A DNA stretch of 64,000 nucleotides from Lewinellaceae bacterium (lineage in GTDB: Bacteria > Bacteroidota > Bacteroidia > Chitinophagales > Saprospiraceae): contig JACJYE010000012.1 in NCBI GenBank assembly GCA_020636255.1, positions 186,001-250,000 on the forward strand, read 5' to 3'. The notes beneath the pieces were generated by a model, which saw nothing but the letters and a program-made list of their open reading frames with translations, searched no databases and was not told the origin of the DNA. The translations under genes were made by a program, and so were the position numbers. Below, one piece after another: positions 8,234 to 16,518 of this stretch (within the stretch, counting starts at the first letter, position 1; the number at the start of each line of letters is the position of its first letter).

Positions 8234-9883
8234 TTAGCTTTGTTCGCGCATCATGTCAAGCCCCTGCCGCAGGATATGCTGGATAGGCTGCTTAGACACA
8301 CAAACGAACTCGCAAAGTGCCACATCTTCTTCCAGGAGCTCGTAAATGCCGAGCCCTTCCATCTTCTCGAAGTCGCCGATCAGAATAGACTTGAACAGCT
8401 CCTGAGGATGAATATCCATCGGCAGCACTTTTTCGTAACTCCCGGTGACGACGAAAGCGCGCTTCTCCCCATGGGTATTGGTCTCCGCCCTGAACTTCAT
8501 TTTTGGCATGAATGCAGAGGGGAAGGTCTTGGAAATACTGGGCGTATTGAGGGAGGGCAGCAACCATCCGAAAACCGTGAATTCATCGCCTTCACGTACC
8601 ACCGTAACCTGGTCGTCGTGATAGTTCAGAAAATCTTCGGCCGTTTTTGCCTCGCCCGACAGCACGTCGCCGGAGATCAGGCGCACGTGGCCGTTGGCCA
8701 GGTTGCCTTCAACCAGGTTGCCCATTTTAGCGCCCAGGTAAGTGTTCACGTACTTGGGCTCTTTCAACTCCGCACCAGCTACGGCCACAACGCGTTCGGC
8801 ATTGTAGCGGCCTTCCGTGAAGAGCCGGCCCAACGCGATGACTTCCTGAACGCCGAGCGACCACACTTTGTCGCCAGCGGCGATAGGTTGAATATGGTGG
8901 ATCTGAACGCCTACATTACCTATGGGGTGCTTGCCGTGGAAGTAGTGCAGCTCAACCCCCCTGGCTTCGGTGAAGGCCTTGTGCGGCTCCTGTTTGCCAC
9001 GCCCGTCGAGGCCGAGGTGTACTTTGCCGGCAGTCAGCTTATTCAACACATCCAGGCCTTTCTGGAAAGCTTCTTCTTTACCCTCGACAACGAAGTTGAG
9101 GTCAGGGGCCAGGGGGGCCGTATCGAAGGTGGAAATAAAAATGTCGCGCGGGGCTTCACCAATGTCGGCCATGACACCGAAGGGGCGCTGGCAGATCAGC
9201 GGCCAGGCGCCGGCGTCGAGCAGGAAGGAAACAAGCGCTTCACGGGTACTGTCTTCCAGTTTGAAGGAGGGCAGCGAGCGGTATTTCATTTCTTTGTCGG
9301 CCAGGATAGCCACGCTGGTGATAGCACGCTTTTCACCCCGGTTGATGGCCACCACTTCACCGCTGACCGGCGCCACCCACATGAGCTCCGGGCGCGTCTT
9401 GTCGTGGAAAAGCGGGTCGCCCGCTTTCACTTCGGTTCCCACTTCTACCATCATCTTGGGGATGGGAGAGATGCCTACAAAGTTGGGGGGCTGCACGGCA
9501 TAGGTGTTGGCCGCAACGCTCTTATCCACAACCCTGGCGGCCTCACCTTCCAGCAGGATGTCGTGGCCCCGCTTCAGGATGGTGATCGGCTTATTCTTCA
9601 GGAAATCCGGCAGGCGCGGCGCGAAGATCTCTTTCCAGCTCGGGAAGAGTGAAAAGTTGGCATTCGAATTGGCCGTCGAGCTGTTTTGCCTGGACTCGAT
9701 GACCAGCAAGCTGTCGGACACCTGTACTACGATGTAGAAAAAGACCAGAACGGCCACCGAGATCAGAGCATAAAGGAGGATGTTGCCGGAACCGGAACTG
9801 CCATGGGCGCCCTGTGCCCAGGCTGCGCTGGCGATAAGCATGGAAACGATGGTAAGAATCGCCTTGCTTGATGAGTTTTTCAT
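8234..9883 (-). CDS. nqrA: Na+-translocating NADH:quinone oxidoreductase subunit A with N-terminal membrane extension
   Basis: NqrA is the peripheral subunit of Na+-NQR that helps form the quinone site. The canonical part begins near residue 98 (KPITILKRGHDILLEGEAA) and runs to the end with family segments such as PISPIPKMMVEVGTEVKAGD. About 97 extra residues precede it. They include a signal-like helix ending in AAWAQG and a second strongly hydrophobic helix (about residues 34-60, LLYALISVAVLVFFYIVVQV). NqrA of Vibrio starts directly at the RGHD-like region and is about 100 residues shorter. The ATG at 9881-9883 is chosen because the signal-like sequence starts there; an ATG 36 bp further upstream adds no obvious feature. 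It is the first gene of the operon. Confidence 0.95.
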   Translation of the reverse strand: MKNSSSKAILTIVSMLIASAAWAQGAHGSSGSGNILLYALISVAVLVFFYIVVQVSDSLLVIESRQNSSTANSNANFSLFPSWKEIFAPRLPDFLKNKPITILKRGHDILLEGEAARVVDKSVAANTYAVQPPNFVGISPIPKMMVEVGTEVKAGDPLFHDKTRPELMWVAPVSGEVVAINRGEKRAITSVAILADKEMKYRSLPSFKLEDSTREALVSFLLDAGAWPLICQRPFGVMADIGEAPRDIFISTFDTAPLAPDLNFVVEGKEEAFQKGLDVLNKLTAGKVHLGLDGRGKQEPHKAFTEARGVELHYFHGKHPIGNVGVQIHHIQPIAAGDKVWSLGVQEVIALGRLFTEGRYNAERVVAVAGAELKEPKYVNTYLGAKMGNLVEGNLANGHVRLISGDVLSGEAKTAEDFLNYHDDQVTVVREGDEFTVFGWLLPSLNTPSISKTFPSAFMPKMKFRAETNTHGEKRAFVVTGSYEKVLPMDIHPQELFKSILIGDFEKMEGLGIYELLEEDVALCEFVCVSKQPIQHILRQGLDMMREQS

Positions 9884-9973
9884 TCTATATGTTACATTAA
9901 TTGGGGCTTGGCCCTGCAACTATACTTTTGAGAACCAAGCAGATTGATTTTATTGCGTTTCTCTTTGGCACCG

Positions 9974-9981
9974 CAAATATA
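9974..9981 (-). promoter_or_regulatory. Candidate -7 promoter box of the nqr operon
   Basis: On the minus strand TATATTTG matches the Bacteroidota -7 consensus TAnnTTTG, 91 bp upstream of the nqrA start. No clean TTG -33 element is seen at the usual distance, so this is a weak-to-moderate call. Confidence 0.45.
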
Positions 9982-10093
9982 TAAAGCTTTTGAGTTTATA
10001 GAGCACCTTGTTTTTAGTAAAGTTTACAGGCTGAAATTATTTAGACCCGTTCTAAACAAAAGGCAAATCGCCTTTGTTTTCAAGGGCTTACCG

Positions 10094-10702
10094 TCAGGCT
10101 GGATCTTTGAGGTATATCCGCCGCCACGACAGGAAGGCAAATGCCGCAATGATGGTGTAGGCAATCATGAGCAATGCGAACAGGTACGCGCCCCTGCTGG
10201 CGTAAAGGCCGGCGTAAACGGCGTCGACCACCACCCAATAAGCCCAGTTGTCGAGCACCTTACGCACTAGGATGAACGTGGCGATAACGGAAAAAACGGT
10301 AGTGAAGGCATCCCAGTACGTCGCCGCAGCAGGGGTATAAGCGTCGAAGAAGTAGCCGAAGAGCAGGGATGCCGCCGTGCCGCCGGCGAGAATATACCCA
10401 TGCTGCCGCCACGGCAGCCGGCTGATGGGCAGCGGCGCTTTCGACTGGCCGCCGTATTTCCATTCGTACAACCCCACTCCGGCCATGACGACATAGAAAA
10501 GCTGCAGCAGCGCATCGAGGTACAGGTTATAAAAGGCATAGGAAGCATAGGCCCACAGGCTGCAGCTGATCATGCCCCAGAACCAGCACCAGGCCTTCTC
10601 CTGAGCCGCCAGCACCACGTAGAGGATGGCCGTAATGGTAGCCAGCCAGTCTACCCAGCTGAATGCAGCGGCCTGTTCGATGATCGTGCGAATAATACCC
10701 AT
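10094..10702 (-). CDS. pnuC: PnuC-family vitamin (nicotinamide riboside or related) transporter
   Basis: The 202-residue membrane protein has about seven hydrophobic helices and the PnuC signatures. These are an N-terminal WVDWLATITAILYVVLAAQEKAWCWFWG block, the YEWKYGG loop after the third helix, and the NWAYWVVVDAVYAGLY motif near the C-terminus (family pattern NWxxWxxxDxxxxxLY). PnuC proteins move nicotinamide riboside by facilitated diffusion; close relatives PnuT and PnuX carry thiamine or riboflavin. The substrate cannot be read here, and no kinase partner or riboswitch is seen nearby. It lies 210 bp upstream of nqrA on the same strand and is divergent from the DUF433 gene. Confidence 0.88.
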   Translation of the reverse strand: MGIIRTIIEQAAAFSWVDWLATITAILYVVLAAQEKAWCWFWGMISCSLWAYASYAFYNLYLDALLQLFYVVMAGVGLYEWKYGGQSKAPLPISRLPWRQHGYILAGGTAASLLFGYFFDAYTPAAATYWDAFTTVFSVIATFILVRKVLDNWAYWVVVDAVYAGLYASRGAYLFALLMIAYTIIAAFAFLSWRRIYLKDPA

Positions 10703-10793
10703 GCTTGCCTGCAGAACTGATTATGCTCTTGTTTTGTTCTTAAAGTTGACTTTCCAGGAAAACCTGTATATTTTTATTATTCGAATATAGCGT

Positions 10794-11021
10794 ATGGCCA
10801 ACTATAAAGATATCATTACTATTGAACCAGGCAAACGAGGTGGAAAGCCTTGTATCCGAAATATGCGCATTACCGTCTACGATGTTCTATCCTGGCTGGC
10901 ATCGGGAATGAGTATTGAGGAAATTCTCGACGATTTTCCCGAACTTACCAAAGAGGATATTATGGCCTGCTTACAATACGCTGCTGAAAGAGAATCTCAG
11001 TTGATCCATAACCGGGCATGA
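10794..11021 (+). CDS. DUF433 domain protein, putative antitoxin
   Basis: The 75-residue protein matches DUF433 (VapB45-like winged helix): IEPGKRGGKPCIRNMRITVYDVLSWLASGMSIEEILDDFPELTKEDIMACLQYA, where GGKPxIRxxRITVxDVL is the family signature. Such proteins are usually paired with a DUF5615 PIN-like toxin, and that is the case here: the downstream start codon overlaps this stop in an ATGA arrangement (11018-11021), indicating translational coupling. The two genes look more AT-rich than their surroundings, which hints at acquisition by transfer. Confidence 0.85.
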   Translation: MANYKDIITIEPGKRGGKPCIRNMRITVYDVLSWLASGMSIEEILDDFPELTKEDIMACLQYAAERESQLIHNRA

Positions 11022-11351
11022 AACGCCTGCTGGATCAGAATATTTCCTGGAAGTTAGTGAACCGTATCAAAGATCTGTTCCCAGGTTCCGATCATGTCAG
11101 ATTATTGGGAATCGAAAAAGAGGATGATTTACTGGTCTGGGAATATGCTAAAACCCATGGCTTCCTGATCGTAACTCAGGATATTGATTTTTTTTGAAAT
11201 ATCTCTTATTAAAGGGTTCCCTCCCCAAATTATTTGGCTCCGTTGTGGCAATACTTCTTCCTCTTTTATTGAAAACATTCTAAGAGTGAACCACCTAGTT
11301 ATTAAAGACTTCTTTAAGAACCGCTCCACAGGGTGCTTGGAACTTACTTAG
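11018..11351 (+). pseudogene. DUF5615 PIN-like toxin gene split by a frameshift in a T8 run
   Basis: The reading frame starts with the coupled ATG at 11018 and encodes a DUF5615-type N-terminus (MKRLLDQNISWKLVNRI, LFPGSDHVRLLGI, WEYAKTHGFLIVTQDIDFF). It then stops with TGA at 11195-11197 immediately after eight T residues (11188-11195). Dropping one T restores a 51-residue continuation, EISLIKGFPPQIIWLRCGN and onward, to TAG at 11349-11351. That segment is the normal second half of DUF5615 (SLLRGxPPKVIWLRxGN). So the gene is one base away from intact. It could be a decayed toxin, a phase-variable homopolymer, a ribosomal or polymerase slippage site, or a sequencing error. Confidence 0.85.
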
Positions 11352-11352
11352 C

Positions 11353-11418
11353 CGCCTCCAAAAAAGAAGCGGCTCAGGGGAATATCATCCTCCCCGAGCC
11401 GCTTCTTTTTTGGAGGCG
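11353..11418. terminator. Long bidirectional terminator-like inverted repeat
   Basis: Arms at 11353-11375 and 11396-11418 are perfect 23-bp reverse complements (CGCCTCCAAAAAAGAAGCGG on the left), with a further GGGG/CCCC pairing inside the loop. The position is between the convergent DUF5615 remnant and the OmpA/DUF1573 gene. A six-A/six-T track within the stem provides a U tract in both directions, so it can act on both transcripts. Confidence 0.8.
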
Positions 11419-11426
11419 CCCACCCC

Positions 11427-13931
11427 CTATTTCAGCAATTCATACTTATACTGTACCGTCGTCCGCGCCTGCATGCCGTTCTTGTCGTTATGCGCGAGGA
11501 AGATGTCGATGTCGATCACTTCGGATTCGTCCTTTTCGGAGCTGTCGAAGATCACCTCCAGGCGCCCTTTCTGGCCGGGCTTGAAGGTGCGGCCGGTGGG
11601 GTCGTCCACCAGGGTTGTGCAATCGCATACGGAGATCAGGTCGATCTTGAGGTCGGCGGTGCCGGTATTGGCGAATTCATAGGCCAGGCGGCGTTTTTCC
11701 CCTTTTTTCACCTTACCCAGGTCGAACATCGACTGTTTGAATTCCATCCGGGGCTCGCCGCCGGTGGGTTGCTGCGTCGTTTTTGCGCCGGGCAGGCTAC
11801 CGCGGTCGGAGCCCTTCTTGAGCTCTTCCTTCTTGCGCAGGCGTGTGCTCTTGATCGTAATGCTGGTCGGCCCTTCGATGATCTTGAACTCGGTACGGCG
11901 GTTGAGGCTATGCGCCATTTCCTTTTGCTCTTCCGTTTTCAGGGCATCGATATATTCACCGGTCAGCACATCGCCGGCCTTCAGGTAATCGTATTGAGCG
12001 GCCACCTTGGCAGAAACCGTCTGAGGCTGGCTCTCGCCATAGCCTTTGGCCACGATGCGGTCCCTATCTATCCCTTTGCGGACCAGCCACCGGCGGGCCG
12101 ATTCGGCGCGGCGCTGTGAGAGGTCCTCGTTGTATTTGTCCACACCCCGGTTGTCGGTATGGGAGCCGAGCTCCACTTTCATTTCGGGGTATTCGGTCAT
12201 AAGTTCGTAAACCACCTGCAGGTCGCTCTCGGCCTCGGTTTTGATACGGTCGTCATCGAAGTCGTACAGGATATTTTCCAGCACGATAGGTTGCTCGATG
12301 GAGATCGTATCGTATTCCGGCTCTGGCGGAGGCACCGGCTTAGGCTTGAGGAAGAAGCGTTCTTCGAACGTTTTGGACTCCTTCAGGCCCACGGTATTGA
12401 ATTGCGTCGTATCCGGATAATAGGCCGGGTGGTTGGCGATGACCATGTAGGGCATATCGAGCTGCAGGTCGAAATCGAAGCGGTTACCCTTTTCGCTGGT
12501 CTTGGAATTGGGGTCGCCCATTTTGTTGTTCTGCACCGGTACGATGTAGACCGTACCGCCCGGCAGCGGCTTCTTATCTTCGGAGAACAGGCCCACCACG
12601 AGGTCGGCATAGATGCGGGCGATGCTGATGGTGTAGAGGTCGTCGCAGCAGGTGCGCCCGAAAGCGGAGCGGCCGCCTTCGCGGTTGGAGGCCAGCATGC
12701 CGAAGTAACCTTCATTATCGAGAGTGAGGCTGTAGTCGTCGACGCTGGTATTATACCCCCGGCCCATGTTGAGGGGGGCGCTCCATTTCGTGCCGTCCCA
12801 GGTGGAATAGAAGATGTCGAAACCACCCAGGCCAGGGTGGCCGGTAGAGCTGAAGTAAAGCGTACCGTCGCGGTAGTAGGGCGTTTCGTCATCACCCAGG
12901 GTGTTGATCACGGTGCCCAGGTTGACGGGGTCGCCGTATACGCCTTCGCTTTTCTTGGTGGCGTAGTAGATATCGAAACCACCGTGCCCACCCGGTATGT
13001 TGGCCACAAAGAACAGCACTTCCTGGCCGAAGAGCTCGCCGACGGCCGGCTGTTTGGCGATGTATTCACCATTGACCCCCTGTACTTCCTGTGCGCCCGA
13101 CCAGCCTTCGCTGCCACCGACGCTGTAGTATATCTTACACTCCGAGAGGACGTTACCCGTCATTTGCGCGCGGGTGAAAAACATCACGCGGCCATCTTTG
13201 GAGAAGCTGACGTTGGTATTGTGGAATTCGGGGCGGTTGATCTCCTGGCCCAGGGCCTTGGGTTTCTCCCAGCCGTTGTCGTCCTTATCGGATTTATAGA
13301 TCTGGGCATAGGCCTTATCCTTGTTCTTTTCGTCCACATAGATCACATCATCGGCATCGAAGGTGGCGAAGTAGACCTCTTTGCCGTTGGAGGCCAGGGC
13401 CGGCGAATATTCCGACACCTTGCCGTTCAGGTCTTTGCCGGCGTTCTCCACGGTGACGCCTTTGAGGCTCTGCGGCAGTTCCTTGGCCATCTCGGCGCCG
13501 GTGATCTCCGCCTTGGCCAGCGTCCGCAGGCTGTCGCTGCTGGTAGACGATACGAAATCCTGCAATTCCTTGATGGCGTCATCGTATTGCTCGTTCATCT
13601 TCAGGATGCGGCCGTAGACGAACTTGTATTCGGCCAGCTGGCCTTCCTTATCCCGGCGCATCATGCGGGAGAAAGACCGCTCGGCGCGGCGGTAGTCGCG
13701 CACCTTGAAGTAGAGCCAGGATAAGGTATCGATCAGCGCCTTATCCTCTTTCTCTTCGTAGGCTTCCTCGTATTTTTCCAGGGCGAAGACGTAGTTTTCT
13801 GTGCTGTAAGCCTCCCGGGCTGCGGCCAGCATGCCTTCGTAGGAAGACTTGCGGATGGGCTGAGCCTGTAAAGCCAGGCTACCCGTCAGGAATAGAACCA
13901 ATATTATTGCGAAATTTTTCATAAGCTTCAT
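11427..13931 (-). CDS. OmpA family outer membrane protein with TPR, PD40 propeller and C-terminal DUF1573 domain
   Basis: The approximately 834-residue protein has a signal peptide (MKNFAIILVLFLTGSLALQAQ), TPR-like helices (about 30-150), and a beta-propeller of WD40/PD40 repeats (about 190-430, e.g. YRDGTLYFSSTGHPGLGGFDIFYSTWDG). A carboxypeptidase-regulatory-like segment follows, then an OmpA peptidoglycan-binding domain (about 565-690, SHTDNRGVDKYNEDLSQRRA) and a C-terminal DUF1573 Ig-like domain containing VCDCTT. PorE-type proteins of the type IX secretion system share the TPR-propeller-OmpA order and anchor the machine to peptidoglycan. The appended DUF1573 domain is not part of PorE as usually described. 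It follows a PorP/SprF gene on the same strand. ATGs at 13922, 13931 and 13952 are possible starts; 13931 or 13922 best suits the signal peptide. Confidence 0.9.
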   Translation of the reverse strand: MKLMKNFAIILVLFLTGSLALQAQPIRKSSYEGMLAAAREAYSTENYVFALEKYEEAYEEKEDKALIDTLSWLYFKVRDYRRAERSFSRMMRRDKEGQLAEYKFVYGRILKMNEQYDDAIKELQDFVSSTSSDSLRTLAKAEITGAEMAKELPQSLKGVTVENAGKDLNGKVSEYSPALASNGKEVYFATFDADDVIYVDEKNKDKAYAQIYKSDKDDNGWEKPKALGQEINRPEFHNTNVSFSKDGRVMFFTRAQMTGNVLSECKIYYSVGGSEGWSGAQEVQGVNGEYIAKQPAVGELFGQEVLFFVANIPGGHGGFDIYYATKKSEGVYGDPVNLGTVINTLGDDETPYYRDGTLYFSSTGHPGLGGFDIFYSTWDGTKWSAPLNMGRGYNTSVDDYSLTLDNEGYFGMLASNREGGRSAFGRTCCDDLYTISIARIYADLVVGLFSEDKKPLPGGTVYIVPVQNNKMGDPNSKTSEKGNRFDFDLQLDMPYMVIANHPAYYPDTTQFNTVGLKESKTFEERFFLKPKPVPPPEPEYDTISIEQPIVLENILYDFDDDRIKTEAESDLQVVYELMTEYPEMKVELGSHTDNRGVDKYNEDLSQRRAESARRWLVRKGIDRDRIVAKGYGESQPQTVSAKVAAQYDYLKAGDVLTGEYIDALKTEEQKEMAHSLNRRTEFKIIEGPTSITIKSTRLRKKEELKKGSDRGSLPGAKTTQQPTGGEPRMEFKQSMFDLGKVKKGEKRRLAYEFANTGTADLKIDLISVCDCTTLVDDPTGRTFKPGQKGRLEVIFDSSEKDESEVIDIDIFLAHNDKNGMQARTTVQYKYELLK

Positions 13932-14012
13932 GAATTGGCCACGTTTTCTCAACGACTGAAAGGGCTTTTTTCTTTTTATGTTAATGTGTAAATCCTTCTT
14001 CCTCCATGCCCT

Positions 14013-15083
14013 TTAAAATTTCGGGCAGAGGATCGTCTGTTTCACTTCGGGTTCCTTGTATATCTTGAGGATGTACCAGGCTGCGATCTCGAAAGCGCCC
14101 TGGTAATTGGTAGCGGTATTGAGGGAGGAAGTATTGACGTCGTAGGAAAGCGCGACGCGAAGGTCTTTATAGTCCAGCCCGGCCAGGATCTGCGCGGCAT
14201 CGCTGAAGCGGTAGCCCAGCCCGAAGTGCAGCTTGATCTGTTGTTCGGGGTTGAGCAGGTAGCCGCCCCAGGCCTGAAGCGCTATTTCCTTAGCGCCCCG
14301 CGTCGTCTGGAAGAAGGCGGTGGGCGCTGCCGACCATTTGTCCGTCAGCATCCATTCGTATTTGGCGTGCGCATTGATCAGGAAGGGGCGTTTGTTCTCG
14401 TCGGCCACGTTTTTGTTGCCGCCGCCTGTACCGCCACCCGACGACAGGAAGGATTCGTTCGGCTGGGTGACGTGGTGGGCCGAAGCGCCGAGTTCGAGCA
14501 TCGCGCCATCCTTGTTTTTGGTGCGGAACAGCAGCCCGCCGGCGAAATCGACGTAGGTGGCCTTGTTTCGCCCGTCGCCGGCGATCATATCATCCTGGCT
14601 TGTTTCGCCAAACTGCCCGGTTGAAGCGTCCCATTGGTCGGCCAGCTGCAGCCTTGTCTGGCTGAAGCGGCGCGAAACACTGCCGCCCTGAAGGCCGAGG
14701 GTCAATACGCTGTTGCCGTCCTTGCCCAGGCCGAGGTGGTAGGCCGCCGAGATCAGCGATGCGTTGGTGCGCAGCTTGACCGAGCCGGCCTTGTCGTTGA
14801 AGACAGCCAGGCCTACGCCCACCCAGTCCTTATCGCGAAAGCCGCGGATAATGGGCGCGTCCGCATAAAAAGACGGCGTTTCAAAGCCGGTGGCATCCGA
14901 TACGTTATACCACTGCCCCCGGTAGATACCGCCTACCCGTACGGTGCCGTAAAAACTACCCGTCAGGCCGGGGTTCAACGTCAGGGGCGACATATTGTAC
15001 AGAGAATAGTGGATATCTTGCGCCTGTAGTGTTCCCAAAATAGCAGTGAGAAAAATAAAAAGTAGCGTTTTGATTAGCTTCAT
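14013..15083 (-). CDS. Type IX secretion system membrane protein, PorP/SprF family
   Basis: The 356-residue outer membrane beta-barrel has a signal peptide (MKLIKTLLFIFLTAILGTLQAQ) followed by the PorP/SprF signature DIHYSLYNMSPLTLNPGLTG and the usual GGIYRGQW and GVGLAVFNDKAG segments. In the T9SS, PorP/SprF proteins sit with PorE/OmpA partners at the cell surface, and many paralogs attach or display large gliding or adhesin proteins. Here the gene is followed by an OmpA/propeller gene 81 bp downstream on the same strand, the classic sprF-ompA pairing. No porKLMN genes are present, so this is likely one of several paralogs rather than the core locus. Confidence 0.93.
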   Translation of the reverse strand: MKLIKTLLFIFLTAILGTLQAQDIHYSLYNMSPLTLNPGLTGSFYGTVRVGGIYRGQWYNVSDATGFETPSFYADAPIIRGFRDKDWVGVGLAVFNDKAGSVKLRTNASLISAAYHLGLGKDGNSVLTLGLQGGSVSRRFSQTRLQLADQWDASTGQFGETSQDDMIAGDGRNKATYVDFAGGLLFRTKNKDGAMLELGASAHHVTQPNESFLSSGGGTGGGNKNVADENKRPFLINAHAKYEWMLTDKWSAAPTAFFQTTRGAKEIALQAWGGYLLNPEQQIKLHFGLGYRFSDAAQILAGLDYKDLRVALSYDVNTSSLNTATNYQGAFEIAAWYILKIYKEPEVKQTILCPKF

Positions 15084-15377
15084 AGAGTTGGTATTTACTT
15101 GCCCCTGCCCCTCCGGCAGGTTTATGGTTGTTCAATCAATTGACGGCCTGTAGTTGCTATGCCACTCCGCCACAGGCTCAAAAAGCCGGCCGGGCCCGGG
15201 AACCCGAAAGATAGTTTTTTTCTCCAAAAGTTTTTCAAAATCGCTCCCAAGATAGCTGTTAAGGCCCGCCCCTGCAAAGGGCCGCTCCGGGAATTTTATA
15301 CTGGTAAATGACAAATTGGATGTCGGCACGCCGCACGTTGAGCGAAGCGAAATCCCGGAGGCCGGGATCGGCATGTC
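15084..15377. other. Intergenic stretch without a convincing gene
   Basis: About 290 bp between PorP/SprF and the heptosyltransferase gene. An 80-codon minus-strand frame (15132-15374) has no start context, no family resemblance and proline/arginine-rich composition, so it is not called. The stretch likely contains the PorP promoter near 15090-15140. No clear terminator was seen. Confidence 0.4.
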
Positions 15378-16376
15378 CTACCCGCCTTCCACTGCTGTTA
15401 CGATGTTATCCTCAGAAATGTTGCGCATGCAGTGAAAATGGCCTTTCGGGCAGGCCTGGTAGCCGATCTTGGAGCAGGGGCGGCAGGGCAGGCCCGGCAC
15501 TTCCACTGTCGTGTTGCGGCTGACGCCCTCGGGGTAGTAGGGGTACATGCCGAATTCGGGAATGGTATTGCCCCATACGGAGATGACGTCCTTGCCAAAA
15601 GCGGCGGCGATGTGCATCAGGCCGGTATCGTGGGTGATGACTTTGTAGGCCTGGCGCACGAAGGAGGCCGACTGGTTGAGGTTGAGCAGGCCGCAGGTGT
15701 TGAAAACATGGCCGCCGGCAGCTTCGGCCACCTGCCGGCCTTCTTCGGCCTCGCCCGGGCCGCCAAGCAGGACAACGGGCAGGCTGATCTTTTTGCAGAC
15801 GGAAATGATCTTATCAGTAGGCAGGCGTTTGGTATTGTGCGCCGCACCGATGGCAAAGGCGACAAACCGGGGCGCCTCATGGGCCGGCGCCAGGACGTTG
15901 CCCGATAAAAAAGCGCCCACTTCTACTTCGTCCTCTTCGGGAATGAAGTAGTCCAGTCCCTTGCCGTCGTTTTTCACGCCAAGCGGCCGCACCGTTTCCA
16001 TATACCTGTCTACGATATGTTTGTCGGGCAGGCGGTTGGCCTTAAGCCGTACCATCAGCCATTTCTCCCAGTTGAGCTTGTTGAAAGCGTAAGCTTTGCC
16101 CTTCAGCGCCAGTTTCACCTGCAGGCTGCGCAGGTTGTGGTGCAGGTCGATGATATAGTCGTAAGCTTCCTGTTTCAGGCCGGGCAGCACCTCCCCCACC
16201 TTTTTGTCGATAGCGTACACCTTATTTATATAGGGATTGTGGGCAACGATGCCCCGGAAGCTGCGCTTGGTGAGGAAATGGACCTCCGCCCCCAGTTGCT
16301 GCTGCAGGGCGCGCACCACCGGGGTGGCCAGCACGATGTCGCCGATGGAGGAAAAGCGGATGGCCAGTATTTTCAT
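15378..16376 (-). CDS. Glycosyltransferase family 9 (ADP-heptose:LPS heptosyltransferase-like)
   Basis: The 332-residue protein has the GT9 plan: MKILAIRFSSIGDIVLATPVVRAL at the N-terminus, a central GAAHNTKRLPTDKI sugar-nucleotide region, and the C-terminal HDTGLMHIAAAFGKDVISVWG donor-binding motif (family D-S/T-G-x-x-H). Members transfer heptose or other sugars to lipopolysaccharide core on the cytoplasmic face of the inner membrane. The late Cys cluster (CRPCSKIGYQACPKGHFHC) is typical of the family. It is a single gene flanked downstream by intergenic DNA and upstream by hairpin repeats. The exact acceptor is unknown. Confidence 0.88.
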   Translation of the reverse strand: MKILAIRFSSIGDIVLATPVVRALQQQLGAEVHFLTKRSFRGIVAHNPYINKVYAIDKKVGEVLPGLKQEAYDYIIDLHHNLRSLQVKLALKGKAYAFNKLNWEKWLMVRLKANRLPDKHIVDRYMETVRPLGVKNDGKGLDYFIPEEDEVEVGAFLSGNVLAPAHEAPRFVAFAIGAAHNTKRLPTDKIISVCKKISLPVVLLGGPGEAEEGRQVAEAAGGHVFNTCGLLNLNQSASFVRQAYKVITHDTGLMHIAAAFGKDVISVWGNTIPEFGMYPYYPEGVSRNTTVEVPGLPCRPCSKIGYQACPKGHFHCMRNISEDNIVTAVEGG

Positions 16377-16393
16377 GAAATGGAAGCGCTATG

Positions 16394-16465
16394 AACTTGT
16401 TTGGAGGCCGCCCTTTGGGCTAAAATACGCCACTTTTATCTCTATAAGCGGCCTCCAAACAAGTT
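16394..16465. repeat. Short hairpin copy of the AGCTTGTTTGGAGGCC repeat family
   Basis: Arms AACTTGTTTGGAGGCCGC (16394-16411) and its perfect complement (16448-16465) enclose 36 nt that begin CCCTTTGGGCTAAAATACGCC. This is one of at least six related copies in the window. It lies just upstream of the heptosyltransferase start, 18 bp from its ATG, so it overlaps the region where its promoter is expected. Confidence 0.75.
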
Positions 16466-16518
16466 TTAAAAATAATAAAAGTTTGCCAACTTTTAGCTGG
16501 CCATAGCAATTGCTTGCC

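Noticed and set aside
8225..9652. 475-codon ORF antisense to nqrA
   Set aside because: A shadow frame caused by G+C-rich codon use; nqrA on the other strand is certain.
11195..11197. Proven programmed frameshift in the DUF5615 gene
   Set aside because: The T8 run is suitable for slippage, but sequence alone cannot separate slippage, phase variation, decay and sequencing error, so it is listed as a pseudogene with the alternative given as a finding.
12159..13724. 521-codon ORF antisense to the OmpA/DUF1573 gene
   Set aside because: Shadow frame without recognisable sequence; the sense gene has clear domains.
15132..15374. 80-codon minus-strand ORF
   Set aside because: No start context or protein-like pattern; treated as intergenic.
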